Assembly: GCA_022560735.1 (NCBI GenBank)
Contig: JADFSO010000001.1
Coordinates: forward strand, 80,953 to 144,952
From: Pseudomonadota bacterium
GTDB lineage: Bacteria > Pseudomonadota > Gammaproteobacteria > Steroidobacterales > MnTg04
Length of the DNA stretch: 64,000 nucleotides
Direction: 5' to 3'
Positions 17,690 to 27,073 of the stretch are shown here, one piece after another. Made by a program: the position numbers and the translations under genes. Every line of letters starts with the position of its first letter. Positions within the stretch are counted from its first letter, which is position 1. Under the pieces are notes generated by a model that saw only the letters and a list, made by a program, of their open reading frames with translations, did no database searches and was not told where the DNA came from.

Positions 17690-19150
17690 ATGGATCGCAA
17701 CCTGGCCGTTATCCTGACGCTGGTTGTCTACCAGGTGCTGATGCTCGGGATCGGGCTCTGGGCGATCCGTCGCACTCGCGATACTGAGGATTTTTTTCTC
17801 GGTGGACGCAAGCTGGGGCCACTGGTTGCGGCGATCAGCGCATCGGCCAGCTCTTCGTCCGCCTGGACATTGCTGGGGGTAAGCGGGGCGGCCTATCTTT
17901 GGGGCGTGTCTGCGGTCTGGCTGTTCCCGGCCACCTTGATGGGTTTCTTGATCAACTGGGGCCTGGTCGCGCCGCGGCTCGAGCGCCTGGCCCGGCAAAG
18001 CGGCGTCCTGACGCTGTCGGAGCTGGTTGCCGGTAACCCGCTCGACCCGGGATTCAAAAGAAACATACGCTTGTGCAGCCTGATTATTCTTTTCTCCTTC
18101 TTGTTTTATGTGGCCGCCCAGTTCCAGGCCGCCGGCGATGCGTTTGCCAATACCTTTGACTGGTCGGCAAGAATCAGCTTGCTGGTCGGGGCCGGAATCA
18201 TCGTCACTTACACGCTGCTCGGCGGTTTCTGGGCGGTCAGCGTTACCGATACGCTGCAGGGTCTGATGATGGCTCTAAGTGCCGTATTGATTCCCGTGGT
18301 TGCGCTGATCGCCGCAGGCGGGCCCGCAGAAGTCTGGCATGGCCTGCAGGAACTGGGCCCGCCGCTCGCCAGCCTGAGCGGCAGCCATGGCTGGTTCCTG
18401 GGTTTTTTCTTCGTGCTTGGCACACTGGGAATCGGCATGGGATACCCGGGGCAGCCGCACGTGGTCAATCGTTTCATGGCGATGCGTTCGGCGAAGGAGA
18501 TTCCGCAAGCGCGCGCCATCGCGATCGGCTGGGCCCTGCTGGTTTACTCGGGCATGTTGGTATTGGGCTGGTCTGGCAGGGTTTTGTTCGGTGGGCTGGA
18601 GGCGAACGAGCAGATTTTTTTCGAAGTGGCAAACCAGCTGCTGCCACCGGTGCTGGCGGGCGTCATGATCGCCGCGGTGCTGTCGGCAATAATGTCGACG
18701 GCCGACAGTCAGCTGCTGGTGGCATCTTCATCGGTAGCCTATGACTGGCAGCTGGCAAAACGTGGTCGAAAGTCATCGATACTCTATGCCAGACTGGTCG
18801 TCATTGTGCTCAGTATCCTGTCGGTGATGCTGGCGATGTTTGCGCCCGAGGCGATTTTCTCGCGGGTGTTGTTTGCCTTTCATGCGCTGGGCTCCTCCTT
18901 TGGGCCGATACTGTTGATCAGGTTATTCAAGGGTCAGGTTTCGTCAAATGCGGTGTATCAGAGCTTGTTGGCAGGCGTCGGACTGACCATTTTGCTGAAC
19001 TGGCTGCCCGATACGCCGGGTGACTTCGCCGAGCGCCTGGTGCCATTCGGCGTCGCATTCGCCCTGGCATGGCGTGGTCTGCCAGCCGGGCAGGGGCCAT
19101 CCGCCGATCTGGCGTCCATGACTTTCTCCGAAGATCGCGATTACGAGTGA
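17690..19150 (+). CDS. sodium:solute symporter, PutP-like
   Basis: Inner-membrane transporter of the SSS family, 486 residues with about 13 helices. The first helix is AVILTLVVYQVLMLGIGLWA. The sodium-site regions ISASASSSSAWTLLGVSG and LGIGMGYPGQPHVVNRFMAM follow the PutP pattern, including GQPHxxxRFMA typical of proline permeases. Proline or a related zwitterion (betaine, pantothenate) is the likely substrate. A GGGAG ribosome site precedes ATG 17690. It follows the homocysteine methyltransferase gene. Confidence 0.9.
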   Translation: MDRNLAVILTLVVYQVLMLGIGLWAIRRTRDTEDFFLGGRKLGPLVAAISASASSSSAWTLLGVSGAAYLWGVSAVWLFPATLMGFLINWGLVAPRLERLARQSGVLTLSELVAGNPLDPGFKRNIRLCSLIILFSFLFYVAAQFQAAGDAFANTFDWSARISLLVGAGIIVTYTLLGGFWAVSVTDTLQGLMMALSAVLIPVVALIAAGGPAEVWHGLQELGPPLASLSGSHGWFLGFFFVLGTLGIGMGYPGQPHVVNRFMAMRSAKEIPQARAIAIGWALLVYSGMLVLGWSGRVLFGGLEANEQIFFEVANQLLPPVLAGVMIAAVLSAIMSTADSQLLVASSSVAYDWQLAKRGRKSSILYARLVVIVLSILSVMLAMFAPEAIFSRVLFAFHALGSSFGPILLIRLFKGQVSSNAVYQSLLAGVGLTILLNWLPDTPGDFAERLVPFGVAFALAWRGLPAGQGPSADLASMTFSEDRDYE

Positions 19151-19314
19151 CCGGCGCCGTGGATTTCTGCGCGGGGACTGGTCACGATGCTGCCTTTTCG
19201 TTTGCATAGTCTCTGCGTATCTATATGGGGCTGAATTCATGAGCTTTTATCCGAGGTGGTGGTGGCCCGGCATCGGGCGCAGGTATTGACTCGCCTGCAG
19301 CGAGCGAATCGAGC

Positions 19315-19674
19315 TTGAGTGCAGCGAGTAAAAAAAGGGTCCAGCGGATGCGCGATGTCGTCGCGCGCATACCGCATGGGAAAGTGGCCAGTTATCGCAT
19401 GGTCGCGGATCTGGCGGGTTATCCGCGGCATGCGCGCTTTGTGGGCAGGGCGCTCGGCGAGTCGTCCGATGGGCGACGTGTGCCATGGCATCGGGTGATC
19501 AACGCGCAGGGACGCATTGCTTTTCCGCGAGACAGCGAATGTTTTGTCGAACAGAGTCGGCGCCTCTCGAGCGAGGGCGTCACCGTGGTGGCGGGCAGGA
19601 TCGAGATGAGCGAGTTTTGCTGGCAACCCAGTCTGGATGAGATGCTTTGGGGGCCGGATCCGATAGATTTCTAA
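19315..19674 (+). CDS. alkyltransferase-like protein (ATL), MGMT domain without catalytic Cys
   Basis: 119-residue member of the MGMT DNA-binding-domain family. True methylguanine methyltransferases have PCHR; here the motif is VPWHRVIN, with Trp (about W58) in place of the acceptor Cys. This defines alkyltransferase-like proteins, which bind O6-alkylguanine and hand lesions to nucleotide excision repair. The helix-turn-helix part reads IPHGKVASYRMVADLAGYPRHARFVGRAL. The start is uncertain: TTG 19315 gives the longest sensible protein but lacks a clear ribosome site; ATG 19348 is the alternative. The next gene, a small hydrolase, begins 50 bases downstream. Confidence 0.87.
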   Translation: MSAASKKRVQRMRDVVARIPHGKVASYRMVADLAGYPRHARFVGRALGESSDGRRVPWHRVINAQGRIAFPRDSECFVEQSRRLSSEGVTVVAGRIEMSEFCWQPSLDEMLWGPDPIDF

Positions 19675-19724
19675 GCTACCAGCGAGCGTGCTATTTTGAC
19701 GCCCGCGTTTTGCAAAGGACAGCA

Positions 19725-20240
19725 ATGAAAATCTGGTTTTCACATGGCAAGGATGGGTCGCCGAGCGGCGACAAGATCCAGTTGCTGGCGAAGATTGCCG
19801 CCGAGCGGGGCTGGCGATGCGATTCCATCGATTATCGCGGGATGGAAGACCCCCGGGATCGAGTGAAAAAGCTGCTCGTCGAATTACGCCAGGCTGGCGA
19901 GCCGGTTACGCTGGTCGGTTCCAGCCTGGGTGGTCATGTCGCGGCGACCGCCAGCAAGGATGTCGAATGCCTGGGATTGTTCTTGTTGGCGCCCGCTTTT
20001 TATTACCCGGGGTACGAGGAATATACGCCGGCGCCGAATGCCAGGCATATCGAGATCATTCATGGCTGGAACGACGATGTCATACCGGTCGACAACAGTG
20101 TGCGCTGGGCACGCGAGCATGCGGCCGTTCTGCACATCGTCAATGGCGGTCACCGGCTCGATGAGAACCTGCAGGATCTGGCGATATTGTTCGCCGCCTT
20201 CCTGCGGAAAATCGAAAATCTGGCCGGCTCAGCGCCGTAG
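19725..20240 (+). CDS. small alpha/beta hydrolase, YqiA/RBBP9-like
   Basis: Serine hydrolase of about 171 residues. The nucleophile elbow is LVGSSLGGHVA, the acidic residue is in HGWNDDVIPVDN, and the catalytic His is in VNGGHRLDENL. ATG 19725 has AAAGGA 7 bases upstream and starts MKIWFSHGKDG; the longer open frame upstream overlaps the ATL gene and is not needed. Family members are small esterases of uncertain substrate. The 3' end overlaps the convergent SDR gene by 12 bases. Confidence 0.85.
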   Translation: MKIWFSHGKDGSPSGDKIQLLAKIAAERGWRCDSIDYRGMEDPRDRVKKLLVELRQAGEPVTLVGSSLGGHVAATASKDVECLGLFLLAPAFYYPGYEEYTPAPNARHIEIIHGWNDDVIPVDNSVRWAREHAAVLHIVNGGHRLDENLQDLAILFAAFLRKIENLAGSAP

Positions 20241-21032
20241 TCGAATCGCCCGTTCCGCTATTCTGTCGATCAACGTGGGAGCGATCAATTTGAGCCAGCG
20301 ACCCAATTTGCCGCGGACCGAAGTAATCAGTAAGCGCTGGCGTTTTCTCATGGCGCCGGCGATCAGGGCGGCACAATCCTCGGCGCTCATGATGCGCGCC
20401 TCCTGCATGGGCGTGTCACCCATGATTTCGCCGTCACCCTTCCTGGCGCGGCGGTGAATCTGGCTGACCACGAAATCAGGCGCGATGATGCAAACGCCAA
20501 CACCGGTGGTGCGAAGTTCGATACGCAGTGAATCGAAAAAACCGACCATCGCATGTTTGCTTGCCGCGTATCCCGTTCGGCTGGGAACGCCGGTCAGTCC
20601 GGCCAGGCTGGCGACGGCGACGATCAGGCCCCGGCTCTCCAGCAGGTACGGCAAGGCAAAATGGGTGCAATAAACGGCGCCCAGGTAATTGATGTCCATG
20701 AGTTCCCGGAAAACCAGCAGATCGCTGACTTCGCTGAACTCGGCCCACATCGTTGCGCCCGCGTTGTTGACCAGGATATCGATCTGGCCGAATCGGTCGA
20801 TGCTGTTCCTGACCAGCGTTTCGCAGTCCGCTTTGCCGGTGATATCGCATCTGCAAACCAGCGTTGTCGCCCCGGCGGCCTCACATTCTTTCGCCAGGCT
20901 TTCGAGTCGCTCCCGATTTCTTGCCGCGAGGACCAGCCGTGGAGCCTGCGGCGCCAGTTCCAGTGCAAGAGCCCGTCCGATACCTTCGGATGCGCCGGTT
21001 ATAATGATGGTCTTGTTTGCAAAATCCGGCAT
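20229..21032 (-). CDS. short-chain dehydrogenase/reductase
   Basis: Classical SDR, 267 residues, NAD(P)-dependent. Cofactor motif TGASEGIGRALA near residue 12, NNAGA near 87, catalytic Tyr-Lys in YAASKHAMVG. A short hydrophobic/basic C-terminal tail (LLITSVRGKLGRWLKLIAPTL) resembles DltE/YqjQ-type membrane-associated SDRs acting on lipids or steroids. The substrate is unknown. It diverges from the small lipoprotein gene, with an 85-base shared promoter region. Confidence 0.9.
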   Translation of the reverse strand: MPDFANKTIIITGASEGIGRALALELAPQAPRLVLAARNRERLESLAKECEAAGATTLVCRCDITGKADCETLVRNSIDRFGQIDILVNNAGATMWAEFSEVSDLLVFRELMDINYLGAVYCTHFALPYLLESRGLIVAVASLAGLTGVPSRTGYAASKHAMVGFFDSLRIELRTTGVGVCIIAPDFVVSQIHRRARKGDGEIMGDTPMQEARIMSAEDCAALIAGAMRKRQRLLITSVRGKLGRWLKLIAPTLIDRIAERAIRLRR

Positions 21033-21117
21033 AGATGGTTGGATGGGTTTGACCTTTGAGCTTCACTGAGAGCATAAACATTAGCACGATAAGTAAAGGC
21101 GAAACGCGGAGGATGAG

Positions 21118-21372
21118 ATGATCACGAAAATCAGTTTGGTATTGAGCCTGGCTATCCCGATGATGGCCTGCGGAGGTGCGCAAGAAGACGCTGCCGAGGA
21201 CAATAACGGAGAAGCCGCGGCCGCCGATGAAGTCCTTGGCGAGGAAACCGTGTTTGACCCCATGCTGGATGCGATCGACCAGGCCAGGGCCGTCCAGGAG
21301 ACGGTCGACGGGCAACAGGAAAAAATGGAAGCGGCACTGGAAGAGGCTGAGAATGGCGATGGCGATGACTGA
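21118..21372 (+). CDS. small acidic lipoprotein, hypothetical
   Basis: 84-residue protein with a lipoprotein signal (MITKISLVLSLAIPMMACGG, lipobox MMAC). The mature part is strongly acidic, with an Ala/Glu-rich segment (residues 18-40) and a predicted helical segment DAIDQARAVQETVDGQQEKMEAALEEAE that could form a coiled coil. The ribosome site GGAGGATGAG lies directly before ATG 21118. I do not recognise a family. It sits 51 bases upstream of a methyltransferase gene on the same strand. Confidence 0.7.
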   Translation: MITKISLVLSLAIPMMACGGAQEDAAEDNNGEAAAADEVLGEETVFDPMLDAIDQARAVQETVDGQQEKMEAALEEAENGDGDD

Positions 21373-21423
21373 ACGAATTGGCATGGGTGTTTTTCGCCGG
21401 CTGTCTTGAACAAGGCTTAGCGA

Positions 21424-22089
21424 ATGCAAAGAACCCCCGAACCGGAGTTAATGAATGAGCCTGAACAGGCGCGCGCCTACGCCGAAGCCGATTTCGACGA
21501 AGCCAATAGCTTGTTCGTCGATCTGTTTGCCAGCCGGTTTCCGGATTTTCACAGCGGCCGTCTGCTCGATCTCGGCTGCGGCCCGGCAGACATTACTTTG
21601 CGCCTGGCGGTCGCCTTGCCCGGGGTCGTCATCGACGGTGTCGATGGCGCTGGGGAAATGCTGAAATTTGGCCGCGAGCGGCTGGCGCTGGACCAGGCGC
21701 TGGCGTCCAGGGTTACGCTGATCGAGGGCCTGATCCCCGGGGTCGAATTGCCGGCCAGCCAGTATCAGGCGCTGATCAGCAACAGTCTTTTGCACCATCT
21801 GCATGAGCCCGATGTGCTTTGGCAGACGATTGCCGGGCTTGCGGCACCGGGCGCGATTGTGATGATCATGGATTTGTTCAGACCGCCAGACCGCGATCGC
21901 GCGGCGTCGCTCGTCGAATGCTACGCGCACGATGCGCTGCCGATTCTGCGAGAGGATTTTTATCATTCCTTGCTGGCCGCCTTCAGGCCGCAGGAGGTAA
22001 GGGAACAGTTGGCTCGGTGCGATCTCCGGTCGTTGCAGGTTGAAACGGTGTCCGATCGCCATCTGCTGGTCAGCGGGCGGCTGGACTAA
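21424..22089 (+). CDS. class I SAM-dependent methyltransferase
   Basis: 221-residue Rossmann-fold methyltransferase. Motif I is LLDLGCGPADITLRLA (about residues 45-60), the acidic residue of motif II is in IDGVDGAGEML, and motif IV is ALISNSLLHHLHEPDVLW. It resembles UbiE/trans-aconitate methyltransferase-like enzymes; the substrate cannot be assigned. It lies 3 bases before plsB, so cotranscription is almost certain and a lipid-related role is possible. Confidence 0.87.
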   Translation: MQRTPEPELMNEPEQARAYAEADFDEANSLFVDLFASRFPDFHSGRLLDLGCGPADITLRLAVALPGVVIDGVDGAGEMLKFGRERLALDQALASRVTLIEGLIPGVELPASQYQALISNSLLHHLHEPDVLWQTIAGLAAPGAIVMIMDLFRPPDRDRAASLVECYAHDALPILREDFYHSLLAAFRPQEVREQLARCDLRSLQVETVSDRHLLVSGRLD

Positions 22090-22092
22090 AGG

Positions 22093-24567
22093 ATGCGGCC
22101 GATGACCCTGCCCGCTGTCAGCCGGATTGTGCTTTACCTGAGGAGGAAAATTCAGCGTCTAATCCTGCGCTGCAAAGTCGTGCCGGACGATCTGGTTGAG
22201 CTTCAGCTGCGCACGGATATTCCGGTTTGCTACGTACTCGAATACAGCGGGCGGGGAAACCGGATGGCGCTGGACGAGGCTTGCCGGCGGCACGGGCTTC
22301 CCGATGCCGAGAACGGGCTGGAATTGACGGACCTAACCGAGCGGCGGGCAATTTTTTATCTGAAGCATTACCACGGTTGGTACCGGCGCAGGAGCCTGCA
22401 TATTTCGGATCGTCTGCGGCGGCTGGTCGAGGCGGCGTCGCAAAACCCCGATATGGAAATACAGATCGTGCCCGCTGCAATTTTCTGGGGACGCGCGCCG
22501 GAACAGCGATCGGGCCTGAAGCTGCTGTTCAGCGAGCAATGGAAGGAAGGCGGGCGCTGGCGGCGCCTGATGCAGGTCCTGTTGCAAGGCAGGGAAACGA
22601 TGGTCCATTTTTCCGCCCCGTTGTCGCTGCGCGACATCGTGGACGAGGGGCTTGGTGCGAAAAAAGCGGAAAGAAAAATCGCAAGAATTCTGCGCGTGCA
22701 TTTTCGCCGGCAGCGAGCCGCGACCATCGGCCCCGATCTTTCTCATCGCAGAAACCTGTTCAACAGCATACTGCGCACCAGCGAAGTGCGGGTCGCGATC
22801 CAGCAAGAGGTTTCGTCAAACAAGATGTCGGAGCAGCGGGCCAGGGCCAGGGCTCGCTCCTACCTGAGAGAAATTTCCGCCGATTATTCCTACCCGGTGG
22901 TCAAGTTTCTGGCCGTCCTTTTAAGCAAGGTCTGGAACCGTCTTTATGATGGTGTAGACCTTGCGAATGTCGATAATCTAAGGCAGATCGCGCCAGACTA
23001 CGAACTGGTTTATGTCCCCTGTCACCGCAGCCATATCGACTATTTGCTGCTGTCCTACGTGATTTATAACCAGGGTCTGATGGTTCCCCATGTTGCCGCC
23101 GGCAAGAATCTCGATCTGCCGATCATCGGACCGATTCTGCGCAGCGGGGGCGCTTTTTTTATGCGCCGCAGTTTCAAGGGCAAGCGGCTTTACTCCGTGG
23201 TATTCGAGTCTTACTTGTCCGCGATAATCGCGCGCGGTTATTCGATCGAATTTTTCGTCGAGGGAGGGCGCAGCCGTACCGGGCGCCTGTTAAAAGCGAA
23301 ACCGGGCATGCTGGCGATGACGGTGCGCAGTTTTTTGAAGAACAGGACGCGGCCGATCGCTTTTGTACCGGTTTATTTTGGCTACGAAAAACTGATCGAG
23401 GGCCAGGCCTTTATTGGTGAATTGCGTGGCGGACCAAAAAGCAAGGAAACTTTTCTCGGTTTCCTGCGGTATTTGCCGTCACTGCGCAACAGCTTTGGCA
23501 AGGTGTCCGTTAACTTCGGCCAGCCGTTGATCCTGCACGAGTTGCTCGATGAAGTGCACGAGGAATGGCGGGACGACGAGGACAGTTCGCAGTGGTTGCC
23601 GCAGCTGGTTGCCGAATTGGGTGACCGGATCATGCTGCGGATCAACGAAGCGGCATCGGTCAGTCCCGCGGCACTGCTGAGTATGGTTCTGCTCAGTACG
23701 CCAAGACAGACCATGCTGGAAAGCGATCTCAGGGAGCAACTGGAGATGCTGGTTCAGTTGCTGTCGGCCGCTCCGTACTCGCCGTGGATGTCGCTTACGC
23801 AAAAAACCGCCGACGAAATAATTGCCCATGGCGTAGCGCTGGATATTGTCATTCGCGAAGAAAGAGAGCTCGGTGCGGTAGTCTGCATGAGAACACGCAA
23901 CGCGGTACTGATGACTTACGTCCGGAACAGCATTCAGCACCTGTTGATCCTGCCTTCGCTGGTTGCCGCGTGTTTTACCAATCGGCCGCAACTTAGCGAG
24001 GCGGAGTTGGTCAGGCTTTGCAGCCTGGTTTATCCGTTTCTCCAGGAAGAGCTGTTTTTACGCTGGCGCGTAGAGGAACTCGCAACAGAGGTTCCGAAAA
24101 TATTGCGAACCATGCGCGACCTGGGTCTGGTCCGGGAGGACGATGCGCGCGGGGTTTTTTGCCGCCCGGATACGGGCGCCCCCCAGGCGGCGCAAATTAA
24201 CCTCCTGGCGCGGACGTCGTCGCAGGCGCTGGAAAGATTCTATATGGCGATCGCGGTGCTTCTCAGCCGCGGCAGCGGCCGGATAAACGCGGTGGAACTG
24301 GAGGAGTCGAGCCGCCGGGTCGCGCAGCACATGGCCTTGTTATATGAACTGGATTCACCCGATTATTTCGATCGCTCGTTGTTCAGGAGTTTTATCTCCA
24401 GGATGCTGGCGAAAAAATTTCTGCGCGAAAATCCAGATGGCATGCTGGTTTTCGATAAGGAGCTCGAGAGCGTCGATCGGGACGCGCGCCTGGTGCTCGG
24501 TGAGCAGGTCAGGCTGAGCATCCTGCAACTGGCGAGCCGATTTCCCGACAAAAAAGAGCAGAACTAA
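22093..24567 (+). CDS. plsB: glycerol-3-phosphate 1-O-acyltransferase PlsB
   Basis: Inner-membrane enzyme that makes lysophosphatidate from glycerol-3-phosphate and acyl-CoA/ACP, the first step of phospholipid synthesis. 824 residues, as expected (E. coli about 807). Acyltransferase block I is HRSHIDYLLLSY (His311, Asp316), block III is FFVEGGRSRTGRLLKAKPGML, and block IV is RPIAFVPVYFGYEKLIEG. The long N-terminal domain typical of PlsB is present. ATG 22093 follows the methyltransferase stop by 3 bases. Confidence 0.96.
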   Translation: MRPMTLPAVSRIVLYLRRKIQRLILRCKVVPDDLVELQLRTDIPVCYVLEYSGRGNRMALDEACRRHGLPDAENGLELTDLTERRAIFYLKHYHGWYRRRSLHISDRLRRLVEAASQNPDMEIQIVPAAIFWGRAPEQRSGLKLLFSEQWKEGGRWRRLMQVLLQGRETMVHFSAPLSLRDIVDEGLGAKKAERKIARILRVHFRRQRAATIGPDLSHRRNLFNSILRTSEVRVAIQQEVSSNKMSEQRARARARSYLREISADYSYPVVKFLAVLLSKVWNRLYDGVDLANVDNLRQIAPDYELVYVPCHRSHIDYLLLSYVIYNQGLMVPHVAAGKNLDLPIIGPILRSGGAFFMRRSFKGKRLYSVVFESYLSAIIARGYSIEFFVEGGRSRTGRLLKAKPGMLAMTVRSFLKNRTRPIAFVPVYFGYEKLIEGQAFIGELRGGPKSKETFLGFLRYLPSLRNSFGKVSVNFGQPLILHELLDEVHEEWRDDEDSSQWLPQLVAELGDRIMLRINEAASVSPAALLSMVLLSTPRQTMLESDLREQLEMLVQLLSAAPYSPWMSLTQKTADEIIAHGVALDIVIREERELGAVVCMRTRNAVLMTYVRNSIQHLLILPSLVAACFTNRPQLSEAELVRLCSLVYPFLQEELFLRWRVEELATEVPKILRTMRDLGLVREDDARGVFCRPDTGAPQAAQINLLARTSSQALERFYMAIAVLLSRGSGRINAVELEESSRRVAQHMALLYELDSPDYFDRSLFRSFISRMLAKKFLRENPDGMLVFDKELESVDRDARLVLGEQVRLSILQLASRFPDKKEQN

Positions 24568-25002
24568 GGACAAATGATCATGCTGCAGTGCAGCGCGCAA
24601 GCCGCGCCCAATTCACTACCGATCCTGCGCCGGCAATGGCGAAGGACCATGCGGGGGGCGCGAACCGGGTCATCGGCCTCACGGAGAGGCCCGGCGGCGC
24701 GGCCACCGCCTTGGTGAAATATGTGGGCTAACGCCGATGACGCCGGCCTGGCCAGGCGAGCGGACGATTTCGCGCGGCAATTTTGCGCCTGCTGACACGA
24801 AAAGCCCCAAACGACGGGAGCCCGGGCTTTAAGCGACTTGCCGCCGGAAGCATAAACAGGCAGGATTCGTCTTGAAAAACACAGGCTTGCAAGGAGAAAT
24901 GGCGCCGGATTTTTATCCATAGGCGCTTTTCCGTTGCGAAATCCGACGAGCGAAAATAACAGCCTGATAACAATCATGCGAGCACATCATCCGGGGAAGC
25001 AA
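24568..25002. other. 435-base intergenic region, no gene recognised
   Basis: Between plsB and the DUF1302 gene I see no convincing coding sequence. Short open frames exist on both strands (one ends at the TAA near 24731), but none has a recognisable product or ribosome site. The region should hold the plsB terminator and the promoter of the DUF1302-RND operon. No clear hairpin with a T-tract was found. Confidence 0.4.
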
Positions 25003-27042
25003 ATGAAAACCATACCCACCAACCGGCGCCGTCAGTCGGCACCGTTACCAGGCGCGATTCTATTTGTCATGTGCCTGTCCGTATTGCTTGTGTCACCGGC
25101 ATGGCCGGTTGAATTTGGCGATTCAAACGATGGCTTGTACGGCAGCTGGGATACCACGATTTCCCTGGGACAGTCATGGCGGGTTCAAAGCCCGGATCTT
25201 GAACTGATTGGCCTGGCAAATGGCGGCACGGCGCTTTCATTGAACCACGACGACGGTACGCTGAACTACGACACCGGAACGATCAGCCGAGTATTCAAAC
25301 TCACCACCGAGATTGAAGCGAACTACAAAAATTTCGGATTCTTTGTTCGTGCGTTCGCCTTTTATGACCAGTGGAACGAAGACGAGGGCACGCTGCGCAC
25401 GCCTCTGGGCAGGAAGGGAGAGGACCTGGTCAGTAGCGATTTCAGAGTCCTTGACCTGTATCTGTCGGCCAGGTTTGATCTCGGCGCCATGCCAGCCGAA
25501 CTGCGCGTCGGCAGCCAGGTACTGAACTGGGGTGAAAGCACCTTTTTCCCGGGTGGCATCAATATCATCAATCACTTCGATGTTTCGCGTCTGCGTACAC
25601 CCGGCGCGGAGCTTCGTGAAGCCTTGATCCCGCAAGACCTGGCGTGGCTGTCGGTGGGCACATCCCAAAATACCAGCCTCGAATTGTTCTACCAGTTCGA
25701 GTGGGACAACACCGAGCCGGATCCAACCGGTTCGGCATTCAGCACCAATGACTTTGCGGTCGGCGATGGCGAGAAGGTGATGCTGGGTTTTGGCATCTGG
25801 AGCGACCTGGGTACGGATTTCTCGCAGTTCAATGGCGGCATCATCGATAATTTCAATTTTGTCAACCGCTTGCCTGACCGCGAGGCAGACGACGGAGGCC
25901 AGTTCGGCGTGCGTTTCAACTGGTACCTGGATGGCTTGTTCGATGGCACCGAGTTTGGTTTTTATTACATCAACTATCACAGCCGCCTGCCCTTTGTGAG
26001 CGGTATGACCGGCACGCAGGCAGGAGTCGCCAATGGCACCGGCGCCGGTACGGCTGTCGGCGGTGCGGCGCAGGCGATCGCATCGGGGCTGGCGCTGAAT
26101 ACGGCGATCGCTGTGGGCACGCAGGCGGGGATCGACGCTGCCGCTGCGCTGGTGGACGGAAATCTCGACGCCGCGTCAGCGGCCCAGGCCGCGACCATCG
26201 GCGCGAATGCCGCATTGCAAGGCGTCGATGCGCTGGCACTGGCCAATGCCTTTGCGATCAGCGAATACGCCCAGACGGCGGGTTATTTTGTCAATTTCCC
26301 CGAAGACATCGAATTGTTTGGCGTGAGTTTCAATACCCAGGTTTTTGGTATTGCATGGCAGGCCGAGCTGGTATATCGCGACAAGCAGCCGCTGCTGGTC
26401 GATGACGTCGAGCTTCTGTTTGCGGCTTTGTCGCCGTTGAACGCGGCACTGGGTGCTTTTGGCCAGCTGGGCCCGTTTGGTTTCAGCGAGGAAATCGTCG
26501 GTGGCCGTGAGTTTTCGACCTACCAGTTCGATACGACCTTCACCGCGATTCTCGGTCCGACGCTGGGCGCCTCGCAAGCCGTGTTGCTGTGGGAGGGCGG
26601 TTTGTTTCATGTCAGCGACATGCCGAATCCGGACAGTGGCGGCCCCAACGGCTTTGGGCTGCGGCTGAATGGCCCGGGTACCGATATCAGCGGCAACGCA
26701 TTGCTGTCATCGGCGCATTTTGGCCTGGTCGAAAACCCCGATCGTTTCGCTTCGGCGACATCCTGGGGCTACCGGCTGGTCGGGCGGCTCGATTATGACT
26801 CCCTGATCGGGCCGTGGAACGTCGCACCTCGTTTTGCCTGGGCACACGATGTCAACGGCGTGTCACCAGGACCGGGCGGGCTGTTTGTCCAGGGCCGCAA
26901 GGCATTTACCTTCGGTGTGGCGGCAACTTATCAAAACACCTGGGTGATTGACGCGTCATATACACAATTCTATGGTGCGGGTCATTACAACCTGATCAAT
27001 GACCGTGACTTTATCTCTCTTAGTGTCAAAACCTCGTTCTGA
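25003..27042 (+). CDS. DUF1302 outer-membrane protein
   Basis: 679-residue exported protein of family DUF1302, predicted outer-membrane beta-barrel. ATG 25003 (ribosome site GGGGAAG) opens a signal peptide ending near AWPVEFG. The mature part begins with the family signature (GLYGSWDTTISLGQSWRV) and shows alternating aromatic strands such as YKNFGFFVRAFAFYDQWN. A low-complexity Ala/Gly stretch of about 70 residues near 350-420 is a common insertion in this family. The last residues (FISLSVKTSF) end in Phe, as barrel proteins do. It starts a four-gene unit with DUF1329, YCF48-like and RND genes, probably moving a hydrophobic compound across the envelope. Confidence 0.87.
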   Translation: MKTIPTNRRRQSAPLPGAILFVMCLSVLLVSPAWPVEFGDSNDGLYGSWDTTISLGQSWRVQSPDLELIGLANGGTALSLNHDDGTLNYDTGTISRVFKLTTEIEANYKNFGFFVRAFAFYDQWNEDEGTLRTPLGRKGEDLVSSDFRVLDLYLSARFDLGAMPAELRVGSQVLNWGESTFFPGGINIINHFDVSRLRTPGAELREALIPQDLAWLSVGTSQNTSLELFYQFEWDNTEPDPTGSAFSTNDFAVGDGEKVMLGFGIWSDLGTDFSQFNGGIIDNFNFVNRLPDREADDGGQFGVRFNWYLDGLFDGTEFGFYYINYHSRLPFVSGMTGTQAGVANGTGAGTAVGGAAQAIASGLALNTAIAVGTQAGIDAAAALVDGNLDAASAAQAATIGANAALQGVDALALANAFAISEYAQTAGYFVNFPEDIELFGVSFNTQVFGIAWQAELVYRDKQPLLVDDVELLFAALSPLNAALGAFGQLGPFGFSEEIVGGREFSTYQFDTTFTAILGPTLGASQAVLLWEGGLFHVSDMPNPDSGGPNGFGLRLNGPGTDISGNALLSSAHFGLVENPDRFASATSWGYRLVGRLDYDSLIGPWNVAPRFAWAHDVNGVSPGPGGLFVQGRKAFTFGVAATYQNTWVIDASYTQFYGAGHYNLINDRDFISLSVKTSF

Positions 27043-27073
27043 GTCGCTGAACCTGGAAAACGGAGTCAAAGAA

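Noticed and set aside
19239..19289. ATG-initiated mini-frame of 16 codons with three Trp before the ATL gene
   Set aside because: Considered as a Trp-type leader peptide, but no attenuator hairpins follow and the downstream gene is unrelated to tryptophan.
24564..24977. 137-codon minus-strand frame in the plsB-DUF1302 gap
   Set aside because: Arg/Cys/His-rich composition, no ribosome site and no family; it looks like non-coding sequence.
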